The position numbers were made by a program, and so were the translations under genes. A model generated the notes under the pieces. It was not told the origin of the DNA. It worked only from the letters and a program-made list of their open reading frames with translations, and did not search any database. Shown here in pieces: positions 1 to 11,738 of a stretch of 64,000 nucleotides of DNA. Source of the DNA: Viscum album (lineage: Eukaryota > Streptophyta > Magnoliopsida > Santalales > Viscaceae); contig OY728137.1 of NCBI GenBank assembly GCA_963277665.1, positions 1,169,842,670 to 1,169,906,669 of the forward strand. The letters run 5' to 3'. Positions within the stretch are counted from its first letter, which is position 1. The number at the start of each line of letters is the position of its first letter.

Positions 1-1680
1 TTAGTGATAATATCTAGCTCAAATGATTGAGTCTAATGAAGAGATCATCCTCTAAGACAAGAAAATTGTGAGGGAATACACTAATGTGTTTCCCGAATAA
101 TTTCTTAGGCTTCCTCATAAATGAGAGGTTGAATTTTCAATTGAACTTATAAATATGGATTTTATAATATCAAAGACTCCATATAGAATGATTTTTATAT
201 AACTTGAGGATATTAAGAAGAAACTACATGAGAATTTAGATAAAGGGTTCATACACCCAAGTGCTTCACTGTCGGGTGCACCAGTCCTCTTTATCAAGAA
301 GAAAGATGGGTCAATGTGCCTTTGCATTGATTATCATGAGATCAACATGATCAGGATAAAAAAAATATCCTATTCCATATATTTATGGCTTTTTTATCAG
401 CTATATGGAGACCAATACTTCTCCAAGGTGGATCTTTGGTTGGGGTAGTATCAATATGTATGAAGAAGGATGATATCCCCAAGAATGATTTTCATACAAG
501 GTATGGGAACTATGAGTTCATAGTAATTCCATTAGGACTCACTAATTCTACATAAATATTCTCAGACATGATGAATAGAGTATTCAGATATTACCATGAC
601 AAATTTTTGGTAGTATTTATAGCTGAAAATACAATATACTCCAAAATCAAGGAGGTGTTTGAAGAGAATATGATCAATATGAAAAAGACATTTCCAAAGG
701 AGAAGTTTTATGAAAAGTATAGAAAATGTTAGTTATGGTTAAAGGAAGTATCATTCTTGGGGAATATTATCATAAGAATATATGGACCATTCAAATACAG
801 AAGTAATTGCAGGATGGAAAACACGAATATTCATGATAGATATCCACAGTTTCCTTAGGATGGATGGGTATTATCGATTATTTGTAAGAAAATTTTCAAG
901 ATTTTCAAAAACTCTAACCAAACTAAATAGAAAGGGAGTCAAGTTTGTTTGGAACAATTAATGTGAAGACAGATTCAAGGATTTGAAAAAGAGGCTTATC
1001 ACTACACTTGTACTTACGCTACCCACAAGTGGGGATTTTTTTGTGGTATACAATGATTCTTTGAATAAGGGATTGGGATGTGTAATAATGTAGAATGATA
1101 TATTGATAGCCTATGCCTCAATAAAGTTAAATTCTCATGAATGGAATTTCCCAATACATGATTTGAAGTTGGTTGTAGTAATCTTCACATTGAAAATCCA
1201 GAAACATTATCTCTATAGGGAGAAGTGTGAAATATATATGAATAATAAGAGCCTAAAATATATATTACCATAGAAAGATATGAATATGTTCTAGTGAAGA
1301 TGTTTTGAGATAATTAAGGAATATGGCTTCTCAATCCACTTCCATACTAGGAAATAAAATAAAATGGAATACAATCTAAGTAGAAAGTATCTGAAAATTT
1401 TATCATTGATGAGAATTGAAAAGGATCCAATATTATTATAGTTAAAAAAGATGAACATGAGAATCATAAAGAAGGAAAATCATCAATACTTTCAAAAATC
1501 ATTTCTCAACCATCTATTCCAATGAAGATAAATGATGATCAAATAGACAATGTGTAAATTTAGAAGATGGTGGAAGCTATAAGAAAAGGGAAATCCTCTG
1601 AGTTCAAAATTAATGAAAAAAGAGCTGTAAGATTTGAGTCACGACTATGTATACCATCAAATACTATGTTAAATAAAGAA

Positions 1681-2330
1681 TATATTGGATTATTCTGACA
1701 TATTGAACTTATCCATGCACATGGGAATCATATAGATGTATCAAGATCTCCGAGATCACTATTGACGGGAAATATGACACATTTAATAGAATATACATCA
1801 AGGTGTCTTATATGTCAGCAAGTGAATGCTAAAAAGAAAAAATACAAGGGGATGATACAACCATTACCGATACCAACATGTAAATTGGAAAACATAACCA
1901 TGGATTTTTTTACTAATATTCTAAATACATCAATAGGAAATAATTATATATGGGTTGTGGTGGATCTTCTTACAATGACTGCTCACTTTAATAAAATATG
2001 AGAGGACTTTTCACTCGATCAAATTACAAGGATATAAATTAGAGATATGGAGAGGCTGCATAGAATACCACTATAAATTTTATCTAATATAGTCCTAATA
2101 TTTACCTCCATGATTTGGAAGAGTCTCCAAAATTCTCTAAATACTGAGTTAAACTTCACCATGTCTTATCACCCTCAAACTGATGTCCAATCTGAGTGGA
2201 CTATCTAGGAACTCGAAGAAATGTTGAGAGCATGCTAGATTGACATTAAAGGAGGACGATATCAACATCTTAATATAGTAAAGTTCTAATAGTATAATAG
2301 TTTTCAATAAAGTATCTAAATGGATCCTTA
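1681..2330 (+). pseudogene. Element 1 integrase core within the broken pol
   Basis: A stretch without stops (1762-2001) contains the second half of the H2C2 zinc finger (RCLICQQVNAKKKK) and then the start of the catalytic core (MDFFTNIL..., WVVVDLLTMTAHF). The first catalytic Asp is present at 1963-1965. The second, normally in an SDRDPRF-like motif, reads LSNIVLIF near 2075-2100, so Asp has become Asn. The third region reads YHPQTDVQSEW (about 2161-2195) and keeps the Glu. Downstream comes the chromovirus linker MDPYEAIYGKR-like segment. The enzyme would cut and join cDNA ends to host DNA, but the D-D-E triad is broken. Confidence 0.85.
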
Positions 2331-2559
2331 TGAAGCTATTTATGGTAAGAGATGAAAAACACCTACAGGATGGGATGAAGTTGGTGAACAAAAATTGTCG
2401 AGTCTTTAAATGGTTGAGGAAATGGTGGGAAAGGTCAATAAAATTCAATAGAACTTTAGAGATGCTCATATTTGACAAAAAAACTATTCATAAAATAATT
2501 GACGATACTTGGTGTTTGAGGATGGAGATAAGGTATTCCTAAAAAAATCTTAATGGAAG

Positions 2560-2940
2560 AAAGTCGTTAGATTTGGTAAGAAGGAAAATCTTAGTCCAAG
2601 ATACATCAATACCTTTGAGATCCTTGATCACATCAAAGAAGTGTCCTATCGACTAGAACTACCACCTAACATATCTCAAGTAGATGATGAGTTCTATGTA
2701 TCCTTATTGAGTAAGTACATACCATACCCCTCACATGTTCTAAATCTTGAGGTGGTACCATTAGAGAATGATCTTTCATATGAGGAGTAGCCATTAAAGA
2801 ACTTAGATCGTAGAGAAAAATTTCTACGAAATAAGACAATGAACCTGATCAAAGTGCTATAGAGAAACCATAAGTTTGAAGAAGTGATGTGGGAACCATT
2901 GGAGGTGATGAAACAAAATTACACTCATTTGTTTTAGTGT
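2560..2940 (+). pseudogene. Element 1 C-terminal chromodomain region
   Basis: The integrase tail (RYINTFEILDHIKEVSYRLE) leads into a chromodomain-like segment with the family signature LDRREKFLRNKTMNLIKVL, then a stop where Trp is expected, then RNHKFEEVMWEP and the closing YTHLF. In plant chromoviruses this domain is thought to bind histone marks and steer integration into heterochromatin. It ends about 45 bases before the LTR, as usual in Tekay/Del elements. Confidence 0.8.
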
Positions 2941-2970
2941 ATGAAATTAAAATTTTTAGGGAAAAATTTC

Positions 2971-2984
2971 TAAAGGGGGAATAT
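2971..2984 (+). other. Element 1 polypurine tract
   Basis: A purine run (AAAGGGGGA) sits between the end of pol and a sequence starting TGTAACAACCC. This is where plus-strand DNA synthesis is primed in LTR elements. Its position fixes the start of the 3' LTR at 2985. Confidence 0.7.
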
Positions 2985-5414
2985 TGTAACAACCCAAACT
3001 TTTATAAATAAAATTCCATTTTTGATTAAATTAAATACCATATTATGGTTATAGAAAACACATACACTTATTTGGTTTTATACTATCAAATTTAAAATAC
3101 TATTAAGAATCATAACCATTGGTAAAATAGTCATTAAGAAGTGATCATATGATTAGTATAAATATTGGGTTTTGATAAATACAACAGACATAGATAAAGG
3201 AAGTGTTGGCCTCAACAAGTAAGATAGTACCATATTAAGCACATTTATCATATCTTATAAGGGAGATAGAATCACAAGATTTTTTCCTTGACCAATACCA
3301 AGTCTAGTTCCAATAACCAAATCACAAGAAAAACCATTTACATGTGAATTTCATGCTCATCGAGATCACATCACAAACAATGTACGTCGAACCACCATAT
3401 GAAAATCTCACCATCACACACCTTAACATTATGGAATTTTCGGGTGTAATAAATGGATAGGTATTAATACCCTAATAATATAAATTTTTATATTTTATTT
3501 TCAATATAATAATGATTATATTTACTTTTTATTGTTATTACTTTATAAATGATTTTTATTTTGATATGACAAAACACAAATTATAATTTTATGTAATATG
3601 TAATTTCAGATAAGTCATTAATTTTTTATGAATTAAAGATAATTTATTAAAATAATAAAATTAAACAATTTTTATTAAATTTAAATTATAATATAATTTT
3701 TATTAAGTTAAAAGTAATTTTTATAAGGATTTTTAAACTATTATTATAAACAAACATAGCATTTCTCAATAATTATCAATTCTTATTTTAAAAGTGAAAA
3801 TTCACATATTTAGAATATTATTTTGATAAAATAAATATTATTTATTGAATAATCATATATAAATTATCCAACAATGATTTTTTCATAATTTTCTGAGACT
3901 GTCAAATTTTCAGGTAAATTTAAATACAATATAAATATATGGTGTGTATTATGAAATCATACTGACCCACAAGTGATGTAATAAGCACTATAAAAGGTAT
4001 CCACGAAAAAATATATGATTACCCTTTAAGTTAATGTGATTTTTAAATTATTTTATTAATTTTATAAATCCCTTATGAATCCTATAAAAACTATATTATA
4101 TTTTAAGGTTTTAAAACCAATTCTTTATAAACATGACTCACTTCCACATCACTAAGGGTAATATTTTAATGAGTTAGAAAATTTTACATAGAAAATAATG
4201 AAAAAAATTATCTTTGGTAGAAACCATGATAAAAAACTATGGTAGGGTTTTTGGTTTTGATTTCATTATTATATATAGTCTAAAACATAGGTTTGGGAAA
4301 TAATAAAGAACTCCTCTCACTTTTCCACTATAAACCCACCCAATATCCCCTTACTCTTCATTAAAAAACCTTTTATCACATCTTTAATAATCCCTCCCAT
4401 ATCTATAGTCCTCCCAAGGTTCCCACAAACTCTCAAGAAGCTCCTTGCAAGCTTTTGGAATCACCCTCTCAAGACAAGGGATCATTTCCTTCTCCTCTTT
4501 ATTCAAACAACTTCTCTATTTTATTCCTTTTTATTTTCCATTCCTAATTTTAGGATATGTTTTTACACATAAAAATTATTATCTGTTTTTTATTAAAATT
4601 ATTATAGACCCTTTTTATTCTCATTAAACTATTTTATGAATCTTTAAGTACTATTGTTATGCTGTTGAAATTTCACTATGATTTTTCATTCCAAACATTT
4701 GCATTGTGAATATCCAACCCTATTTCCAATAAAGGGTATTCACTTATATGTAACCATCCTTAATTATTTATTAAATTACATGTATTTAACCCATAAAACA
4801 TTATCATGGGGGTTTAAATTGATTAAATAAATCCTTACGTTGTATGATCTATGTGGAACACTTATCAATGTTCAGGATATGAAAGAAACATGTTCACCCA
4901 GAATTATATAGCACTACAATGCATTGGGTAATGTTTTAGTCTCATGAGAAATCATGTATGGGATCAGGTATTGAACCTAATACATTATGGGAATTTTTCC
5001 ACCATGTTATGATGTCATGTTTAAGGTTGTTTTCACTTTCCCATATTGCCTTTATGTTATCATGTTGTATGATGCCTCTTTATTCATGTTTATGATTCTC
5101 ACCAATTTTATGTCCCATTGAAATACATGTAATACCTTCTTCATGTTATGATTTATTTATTCCATTACTAGGATTTATACCTTACCCCTTTCTTATGTAT
5201 GTCTCTAGGTTATCCCATGTAGTTTTAGGAACGATGGAATATTTTGATCATGTTAAGGAATATTTCAATAATTTAATCTACCCCCTATTTTAAGTTGTTA
5301 TGTAATGTAAATAATTACCCAAATATAGTATACTTATTGATATTATAGGTTGTATTATGTGGATTCTTATGTAATAAATCATGAATTAATGTGTAATAAT
5401 GAATAGGGTTGTCA
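2985..5414 (+). mobile_element. Element 1 3' LTR, right end uncertain
   Basis: It starts with TGTAACAACCC immediately after the polypurine tract. The first 1.2 kb is extremely AT-rich and noncoding. A TATA box lies at 4267-4279, followed by pyrimidine-rich leader-like sequence (4310-4440). The 500 bp before about 5414 have the T-rich ATG/CAT texture seen at the ends of the other LTRs here, and GGGTTGTCA near 5405-5414 would be a plausible terminus. No second LTR copy is in the window, so the right boundary is a guess. A 60-codon open frame at 4445-4627 has no recognisable features. Confidence 0.5.
4267..4279 (+). promoter_or_regulatory. Putative TATA box of the element 1 LTR
   Basis: ATTATATATAGTC is followed within 40 bases by a C/T-rich stretch beginning CTCCTCTCAC, a usual arrangement for a plant LTR promoter and transcript start. 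Inference from position and composition only. Confidence 0.4.
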
Positions 5415-8026
5415 TAATCCCCCCAAGTTGTGTGAGTAATGAGAGGGGGATGCCCTTATAATAATTAAATGGAAAAAATGAAATTTACTCCCTTTAAAAG
5501 TCTACTAGATATCCTATAAGCACCTAAAACATAGAAGTGGATCTAAATAAACCACCAGATAGCTAATATAGTCCCACTGTTGAGCCATTGGTGACAAAAT
5601 CCAACAAAGATACTGTTTGTATCCCACCAAATATCTGGTGGCTGACACTAGTAGGACAACGGAATGTTGTATCCTAGGCTATAATAGCCACCTCCACCTC
5701 TACCGGGGACCTTATTAGCCCCCTAAGATAGCTCTTGAGCCTTACTCCTCATCCAAAAACATTATTTTAATGGGTACTAACTCGCATAATTTGATTCTGA
5801 ATCCAATTTCTCAAAACAACCTATCTGCCAAAATCAAAAATTTAAATTCATTCTAGAATTTTCATGTCCGTAAAGACATGGGAAATTACAGTTTCCTTCT
5901 ATGGTTGTTGATATTTGATCATTTTTCTTGCTCGTAAAATGTTAAAATTCTAATTGAGGTATGGAATCTAAGTTATCTCCTTATTTTTTTTGTATCTATG
6001 GGGTTAAAATGCTATTTTTTCACGTGAGTGGGTAGTATGAATTGACATAACAAGATAATGAACTAAATTAAATTCAATTTAAAGGGGAAAAGTTTGTATT
6101 CAAATGTTGTTACAATATTTTCTTGTTATTTATATTTATAATCCTTATCTTGAACTTGAAATTAATTATTATATGCATGTATTGATACTATAAATTGAGA
6201 ACCCATGTTATGATTTATTGATTAAACTCAACCTTCATAAAATTCTAAGCATGTATACATAGATATGAACTAGTTATGAGAAAATATGAAAACTATGTAA
6301 AAATACCCCTATACGAGTTGATGAAACATTGAGAAATACCCTTTTAAATGAATTTTGGTAATTACATGAACTAAAAATATACTATTATGTGTTTTTGGGG
6401 TGTTTTTTAATATCCTTTTGTTATGTGGATCTTGTGGGGTTTGTGTGGTGATGGTGCTGATTGGTTCGAACATGGGATGTATGGAGGAATAGGGAAGAAA
6501 TGGTGGTTATTATTAGGTGAATGGGTTGTTGTGTGGTGGAATTGTTATAGTTTCCTAGTATCTATGGAATGAAGATTCTAATTTTAAAATTTTAAGGGGA
6601 ATGGGATAGAAATTAAATGAGTGTGGGATTTAATTCAATGTGTAGTAATTGGATTAATGAATTAAAAGTGAACGAATGAGTTAGACTAAAATGAGAATTA
6701 ATTTGGGTGATAGTTAGAGTGGTTTTTATTAAATATGGGACTAAATGATTTAACAGATGATAATTAGTTGTTAATTTAGTGATTTTATAAATTGGATAAC
6801 TCTTAATTAAAAGAACAGAATTAGTGTTTTTTGTGGTTGTTCTGTGTAGTAAGTTTCATTTTTTGGTGGTTATAGTTGGTAGAAGATATCATGGGTTTTT
6901 ATAGTAGTGTTTTAGGTGAGGTTAGTTCTCTTGTTGTGAAACAATAGTTTGGGTATTGTGTGAGATTACCTAATCTTTTATTTTTATGTTATTTACATTC
7001 ACACCCCACCCACGTTGATTACTATGTACCAACACCCAACCATTGGAGGGGGGGTGTTTTCTCCGACATCATAGATGGTGGTAAATGGATGGCTATCCTA
7101 CACCTCTCCCCAGCTCTTCCTTTGTCAGTAGAGATGATGTATTAGTTGGTGGTGATTCCTTATGATGATGGCCTATCCAGTTACAATGACTTATGTTGAT
7201 GAATTTGTTGGTGGAAATAGTTGGAGATGATAGATTTGGTTATAGGTGTCTTTTGATGAGATTCAAGGGAGGATCATGCATGGTAGGAGGAGGGAATGAT
7301 GTTTATTTCCTTCATGTTCATGATACCATGTTTATCTGATCTTGTAATGAGATGTATGTGAATTTGATGAGGTTTTTATGTGATGATGTGATGAGGTAGA
7401 GATGTGACGATGATATTGTATGAAAGAGATGATAGCCAAAGAAATTTGATGATGGGGTGTGAGAGAGGTGAATCGGTATGGAAGTGATTACCGGGTAACT
7501 TTACTTATATTTTACTTATGTTATTTTGATAATATTTTACTATACTTGGATATGTTTTTTTAGTATAATTTTGTGAGGTTGGGATGGATAGTTGACCTGT
7601 AAGGTGCTTGTCAGTTCTATTATTTATTCACAAGAGAATTAGTATACTATTTTTATATTTTCATGAGAGTCCATGGGTATGATCCTACAGAGTATACGTA
7701 TTATTCTCACCCTATATATATAAACCACATTTTAGTTTTCCAAGAGTTTTTTAGAGACTAAGCTAAAATTTACTAGCTTGGAGTTTGGAGCTGTTTCAGA
7801 GTCATTACCTTAATATTTCCCTTTCTGGTATTTATTTTGGAGAAATTTATTTGTATCACTTGACATGAATTATGGATTTTATTACTATATTATTTTGGTT
7901 ATTTTATATATGAGGTATTTTTTATCTTATCCCTTAATACTTTTTATTAAACTAAGGATAATGCCTCCCATTTTTTTATTTTATAACCTCAGTGATTTTC
8001 ATGAGCTGAACCACTGGGGTCCGACC
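5415..8026 (+). mobile_element. LTR remnant, + orientation, same family as the element 2 LTR
   Basis: Homology to the reverse complement of the element 2 LTR is clear by eye in several blocks: 6425-6450 (CTTGTGGGGTTTGTGTGGTG), 6990-7090 (CACACCCCACCCACGTTGA and the ACACCCA, GGGGG and TGGATGG blocks after it), the promoter block 7703-7735, and the end block 7959-8026. Its left half (5415-6400) is unaligned, so the start is approximate. The right end stops short of the expected TGACA terminus where the inverted copy begins. No gene is visible; short open frames at 6960-7145 and 7865-8074 are chance. Confidence 0.6.
7703..7735 (+). promoter_or_regulatory. Conserved LTR core promoter (TATA box)
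   Basis: ATTCTCACCCTATATATATA followed by AACC matches the minus strand of both element 2 LTRs (near 16641-16665 and 25122-25145), where the same TTCTCACCCTA precedes TATATAAA. Conservation of this block across copies that otherwise differ heavily suggests the core promoter of the family. Confidence 0.55.
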
Positions 8027-8110
8027 CATGACCACCCCAAGCCTGCCTCCAATAGGCCAAGGTCTAGTAACTAGCATCGAGTAGGAATATTAAAAAAATG
8101 GGAGGCATTA
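7959..8110. repeat. Inverted repeat at a tail-to-tail junction of two LTR ends
   Basis: TAATGCCTCCCATTTTTTTA at 7959-7978 is the exact reverse complement of 8091-8110 (20 of 20). The interior does not pair perfectly. The left side matches the element 2 LTR end in + orientation. The right side (ATGACCACCCC, then CCTCCAATAGGCC) matches the same LTR end in minus orientation, compared with 24795-24870. Two copies of one LTR terminus are therefore joined head-on. Confidence 0.7.
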
Positions 8111-8300
8111 GCCTAAATTGCTTATACACATGCACACATGTCCAAGACACAACACTAAAATGTAAAAAATTTGAAAGAACGCATGAATACATCTAAGATC
8201 CCACAACTAGAGAATGATAGGAAGTAATGAAAAATAAATAAGGCCAAATAAAATCCCACCACAAAGAGCCTATAAAAAAAGTCTAATTGGAACTGTAGAA
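8027..8300 (-). mobile_element. Inverted fragment of the element 2-type LTR end
   Basis: Bases 8027-8110 align with the + strand of the element 2 LTR end (ATGACC, CAGTAGGCC-like, GGCATTA blocks). Beyond 8110 the match fades to scattered blocks, so the extent of the fragment is uncertain. Confidence 0.45.
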
Positions 8301-8990
8301 GTCTAACATGATCCATGGGAGAAGACTAAGTCAAATGTATGATTTCGAAAAACACCTCAATCTACCCAGCTCCAGCTATGTTCCACCCACTCCCAGTCCT
8401 CCTAGGAAACCATTATTTTCAACTCATTCCACCAGGATGTGGCACCGTGTGTCATTACTGATGGTGATGGTCACATTGTTCCCCAAATTTCTTCTTTTCA
8501 AATGTGGGAGACATCCATCACTTCTTCATCGATGTTTGCTCCATGATCGAAATGGGATGATGAGATGTCTGTTCCTACTTCTATGGATTCCTCCTCAGAA
8601 CTTATCACCCAGTATGGGTCTCCCTCATAGATTAAGACTTTTTTTTGTAAATATCATTCCTAGTTCCATATCTTTGTGGATGCAAATTAATTACACTACT
8701 TCTGTTAGGATATTCTAGGGGGTCAAGTCAGGTAAGCAACCTTTGGTTAATAGAGTAGTCACACAGAGTCATCTGTAGCATGTTTGGATGCTGAAACATA
8801 GAAACACCTGTATTCTTACTCATTAAAGGGATTATAAAGGGCATAGAATCCCAAGGATTCCCACATTAGTTTGGGGGTATCTTATCCCAGAGGCATGTAT
8901 CTGAGGTTTTCCTCATCTTCCCATATTTAACATGGGGCATTCCGCGAGTTTAATGTCTTATAAAGATAGATTAGAAAGATCAAAACACTT
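8301..8990. other. Unassigned repeat-like DNA
   Basis: This stretch is less AT-rich than its neighbours. It contains an open frame of 136 codons (8308-8718, + strand) with Pro/Ser-rich and Leu-rich parts. I recognise no domain, and no alternative frame gives a known family. It may be part of the same repeat as the tandem array to its right. Confidence 0.3.
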
Positions 8991-9049
8991 ATAAAAGTGG
9001 ATCAAATAGGCCCATCCCTAGAAGGGAGTACATAGAAGGTTTATCAGGT

Positions 9050-11000
9050 GGGTGGATCAGAATTACCAATGAGGAAATATATGAGGGTGATGTGTCCCAA
9101 AAAGGGAAGGTTTCACACTATGAAGGATGATGTAGACATTATAGAGGATAGATCAGTGAAGGTGGACCCCAAAAAGGAGAACAACAAGGTTTACCATTGT
9201 CTGAGATTGAACCTCATGGAGTCTTCCTATGTACCTTGTGTAGAAAACAGGGATCAAAACCCACATTGTTCAAAGGGGTAATTTGGGTCTTACACATTGT
9301 TAGCCAACTGAGTTCTTCAAAGAGAAATGTGATTGAATGGGGCTTATGCATGGTTAGCTGCCCGAGTGCTATAGAAAGTAGTGATGATGTAGATGACCTT
9401 ACCGTGATAATGGTAAGATAGTGGAGAAAATTAATGGGTCTTATTTGTGGTTAGATTCCCATATAAATGCTGTGATCCCATTGGGATGTGGTGGTCTAGA
9501 TAAAAATCATGATAGATGGTGGTGGATTGGGTGAAGTAGATGGAATGAAATGATATGGGACCAACATGAAGATGATATTTTGGACTTAAACCTCAGGGAG
9601 ACTTCCTACATATCCCAGTAGCTGGGAAGAAATTTCTATATAGTTCAAATGGGGGGATGAGACATCTAAGGAGGTATCTCGTAAGAATAGATGCATGGAT
9701 GGGGACTTGAAAAAAATGGACCCTCTGGGTTGGGGCAAGATCTTCTTGACACACAAAGGCTCTAAGGATAAACTAGAATGGGAAATAGGTGATGGGATTG
9801 AGCCTTAGAGAGGCTTACTATGTATCATAGTGGATGAGAATCAAAGTCCATGTAGTTTATGATAGAGGAAAAGAATTCAGATGTACACAAAAGACAAAAA
9901 ATCAGAGATGTGCCAGGGGATTATGCATGGTTAGAGGCCCTTTTAAAGAGGAGTACTCTTGGTTGGAAGAGTATGGTGAAGTTTTGGGGATTATGCATGG
10001 TTAGATTCTCAAGTGGATGGATCATAAAACCTCAGGTAGGTGGATATGAGAGATGTGTCCCCAAAAGATAAGATGTCATATCAGGAGGGTACATCCCTAG
10101 GAGGGAGAACCAAGGTTTACCATTGATCAGGGTTGAACCTCAAGGAGGCTTCCTATATACCCTGTGTATATTATAGGTATCAAAAACCTTGTAGTTCGTA
10201 TTGGGAGATGAGGCACCTAAGGTGGCGGTTCGTTAGAATAAACACATGTATGGGGACCCGAAGGAAATGGAACCTTTAGGTTGGGGAATGATCTTCCCAA
10301 GACACAAAGGATCAAAGGAGAAATTAGGATGGGAAATGGGTGATGGGATTGAGTCTCTTAAATTCTTCCTACATATCCCAATGGCTAGGAATCAAAGTCC
10401 ACATAGTTCAGGATGGAGTCAATGAATCGGGGCATACACAAAGGACAATAACCCATAGACATGCCAATGGATTATGCATGGTTAGAATCTCTTTTTAAGA
10501 GTTTAACTCTTGGTTGAAGGAGTATAGTGAAGTGAGAAGATTATACATGGTTATCTACCCAAGTGGATGGATTAGAACACCTCAGGGAATAAGATCTGGG
10601 AGATGTGTCCCAAAAAGGGAAGATGTCACATCAGGAGGGTACATCTCTTGGAGGGAGCACCATGGTTTACCATTGATTAGGGTTGAACCCTAAGGAGACT
10701 TCCTAAGTACCCTGTGTAGAGAACAAGGATCAAAACCCACATAGTTCAGAGATAGAAAGGGGAATACAGTTTAATGTCATGCAGGATGAAGGTGAGCCAA
10801 TGTGAAATAGTCAGGACATATGGATTATGGGGAGTGAGTGGCTTGAACCTCATAGAGGCTTCCTACATACCCTATTTAGGAGATAGGGATCAAATTCTAT
10901 GTAGTTTTGTAGAGAGGGGAATGGGGATTATGCATGGTTAGTGGACTAGAGAGGATGTCATGGTCACTATTATCTCTAATCCCACACGAGACATGCACGA
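9050..11000 (+). repeat. Diverged tandem array, unit about 550 bp
   Basis: The same landmarks recur in the same order. AGATGTGTCC starts at 10051 and again at 10601, exactly 550 bases apart, and an earlier copy lies at 9089. Each is followed by a GGAGGGTACATC-like block, a GGTTTACCATTGAT-like block, a TTGAACCTCA..GAGGCTTCCTA block and a GGATCAAAACCCACAT-like block. GGATTATGCATGGTTAG recurs near 9345, 9925, 9990, 10475, 10535 and 10925. Copies differ by substitutions and indels. Reading frames are open only in short patches (9048-9281, 9197-9421, 9859-10071), so coding function is unlikely. Such arrays are known in untranslated parts of some large plant gypsy elements (Tat/Ogre type), which is an inference here. 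Confidence 0.75.
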
Positions 11001-11700
11001 TGTGAGAAAGAAAGGTAATAATAGACCCAGAGATCGTGTCGCAAAAGGTGTTTCCATGAGGGATGGTGTGGGGATAACTCAAGGTTATCAGCCCAAGGAT
11101 ACGGATATTAAGAATTACTATAGGAGGGAATCCTGAGGAAGATGTCTTGCTATATGAGAAGGATATTGTTCCATTAAAGGAAGGACTCATTCTATGTTAA
11201 TCCTATAGGGATCACCCTATCAATATGGGTGTCAGGGATTATGTGGAGACTTCTCAAGGCACACAAGGAGAAAAATCCCAAAGGGATAGAGAAAGTATGA
11301 GATCAATAATTCTCATTCCCCTTTAGATCCTCTCAGGCCTTCCACGCATTCAGAAACTCATAGTTAAACATCAGGTTCTCAGGACATGGGTGCTTGGAAG
11401 TTTAACATCATACAGCTCAGATGATGAGGAATCAATCCTCATCCCATGGACTTACATAACTGGTATTATTTAACCCTTGGTGAAGGGATGAAACCCACAA
11501 TACCTAATGAGATTGAGGTGGAGGAGTGGTCAATTGAGAGGCCCAAACTATCATGGATATACAAAGAATAAATAGACGTTATCATGCCTATGTGAAGAAG
11601 CATAAGGAATGGAAACACAACATGGAGCACCACTTAGGGAACCAGGAAGTCACTTTGTATGAGCCCGTAGGGCTGCACAGGAGAGGGGTTCATGATTCCA
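11000..11700. other. Unassigned sequence between the tandem array and the TTCATGAA-rich region
   Basis: It continues the composition of the array, with GGGATTATG-like pieces, but has no clear unit repeats. No domain is recognised on either strand. Confidence 0.35.
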
Positions 11701-11738
11701 GGGGTCTCATCTAGAGGAGGTTTTCACAATAAAGGGGA

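Larger units (their letters stand above)
1..2940 (+). pseudogene. Element 1: degenerate chromovirus pol (RT-RNaseH-IN-chromodomain), 5' truncated by the window
   Basis: This is the relic of the polyprotein that reverse-transcribes and integrates a Ty3/gypsy element. Reading across several frames and many stops, the domain order is RT (about 61-957), RNase H (958-1420), integrase (about 1690-2520) and a C-terminal chromodomain (about 2800-2938). The RT shows the expected lead-in (GFIHPSASLSGAPVLFIKKK at 247-306). The RT active-site Asp-Asp is replaced by Ala-Glu (622-627). RNase H keeps a recognisable HDLKLVVVIF-like segment. That RT-RH-IN order plus the chromodomain defines a chromovirus, most like Tekay/Del. 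Gag and protease would lie left of base 1. The gene cannot make a working protein. Confidence 0.9.

Noticed and set aside
8308..8718. A 136-codon open frame
   Set aside because: No recognisable family in this or other frames. Leu/Pro-rich composition and isolated position suggest chance in less AT-rich repeat DNA.
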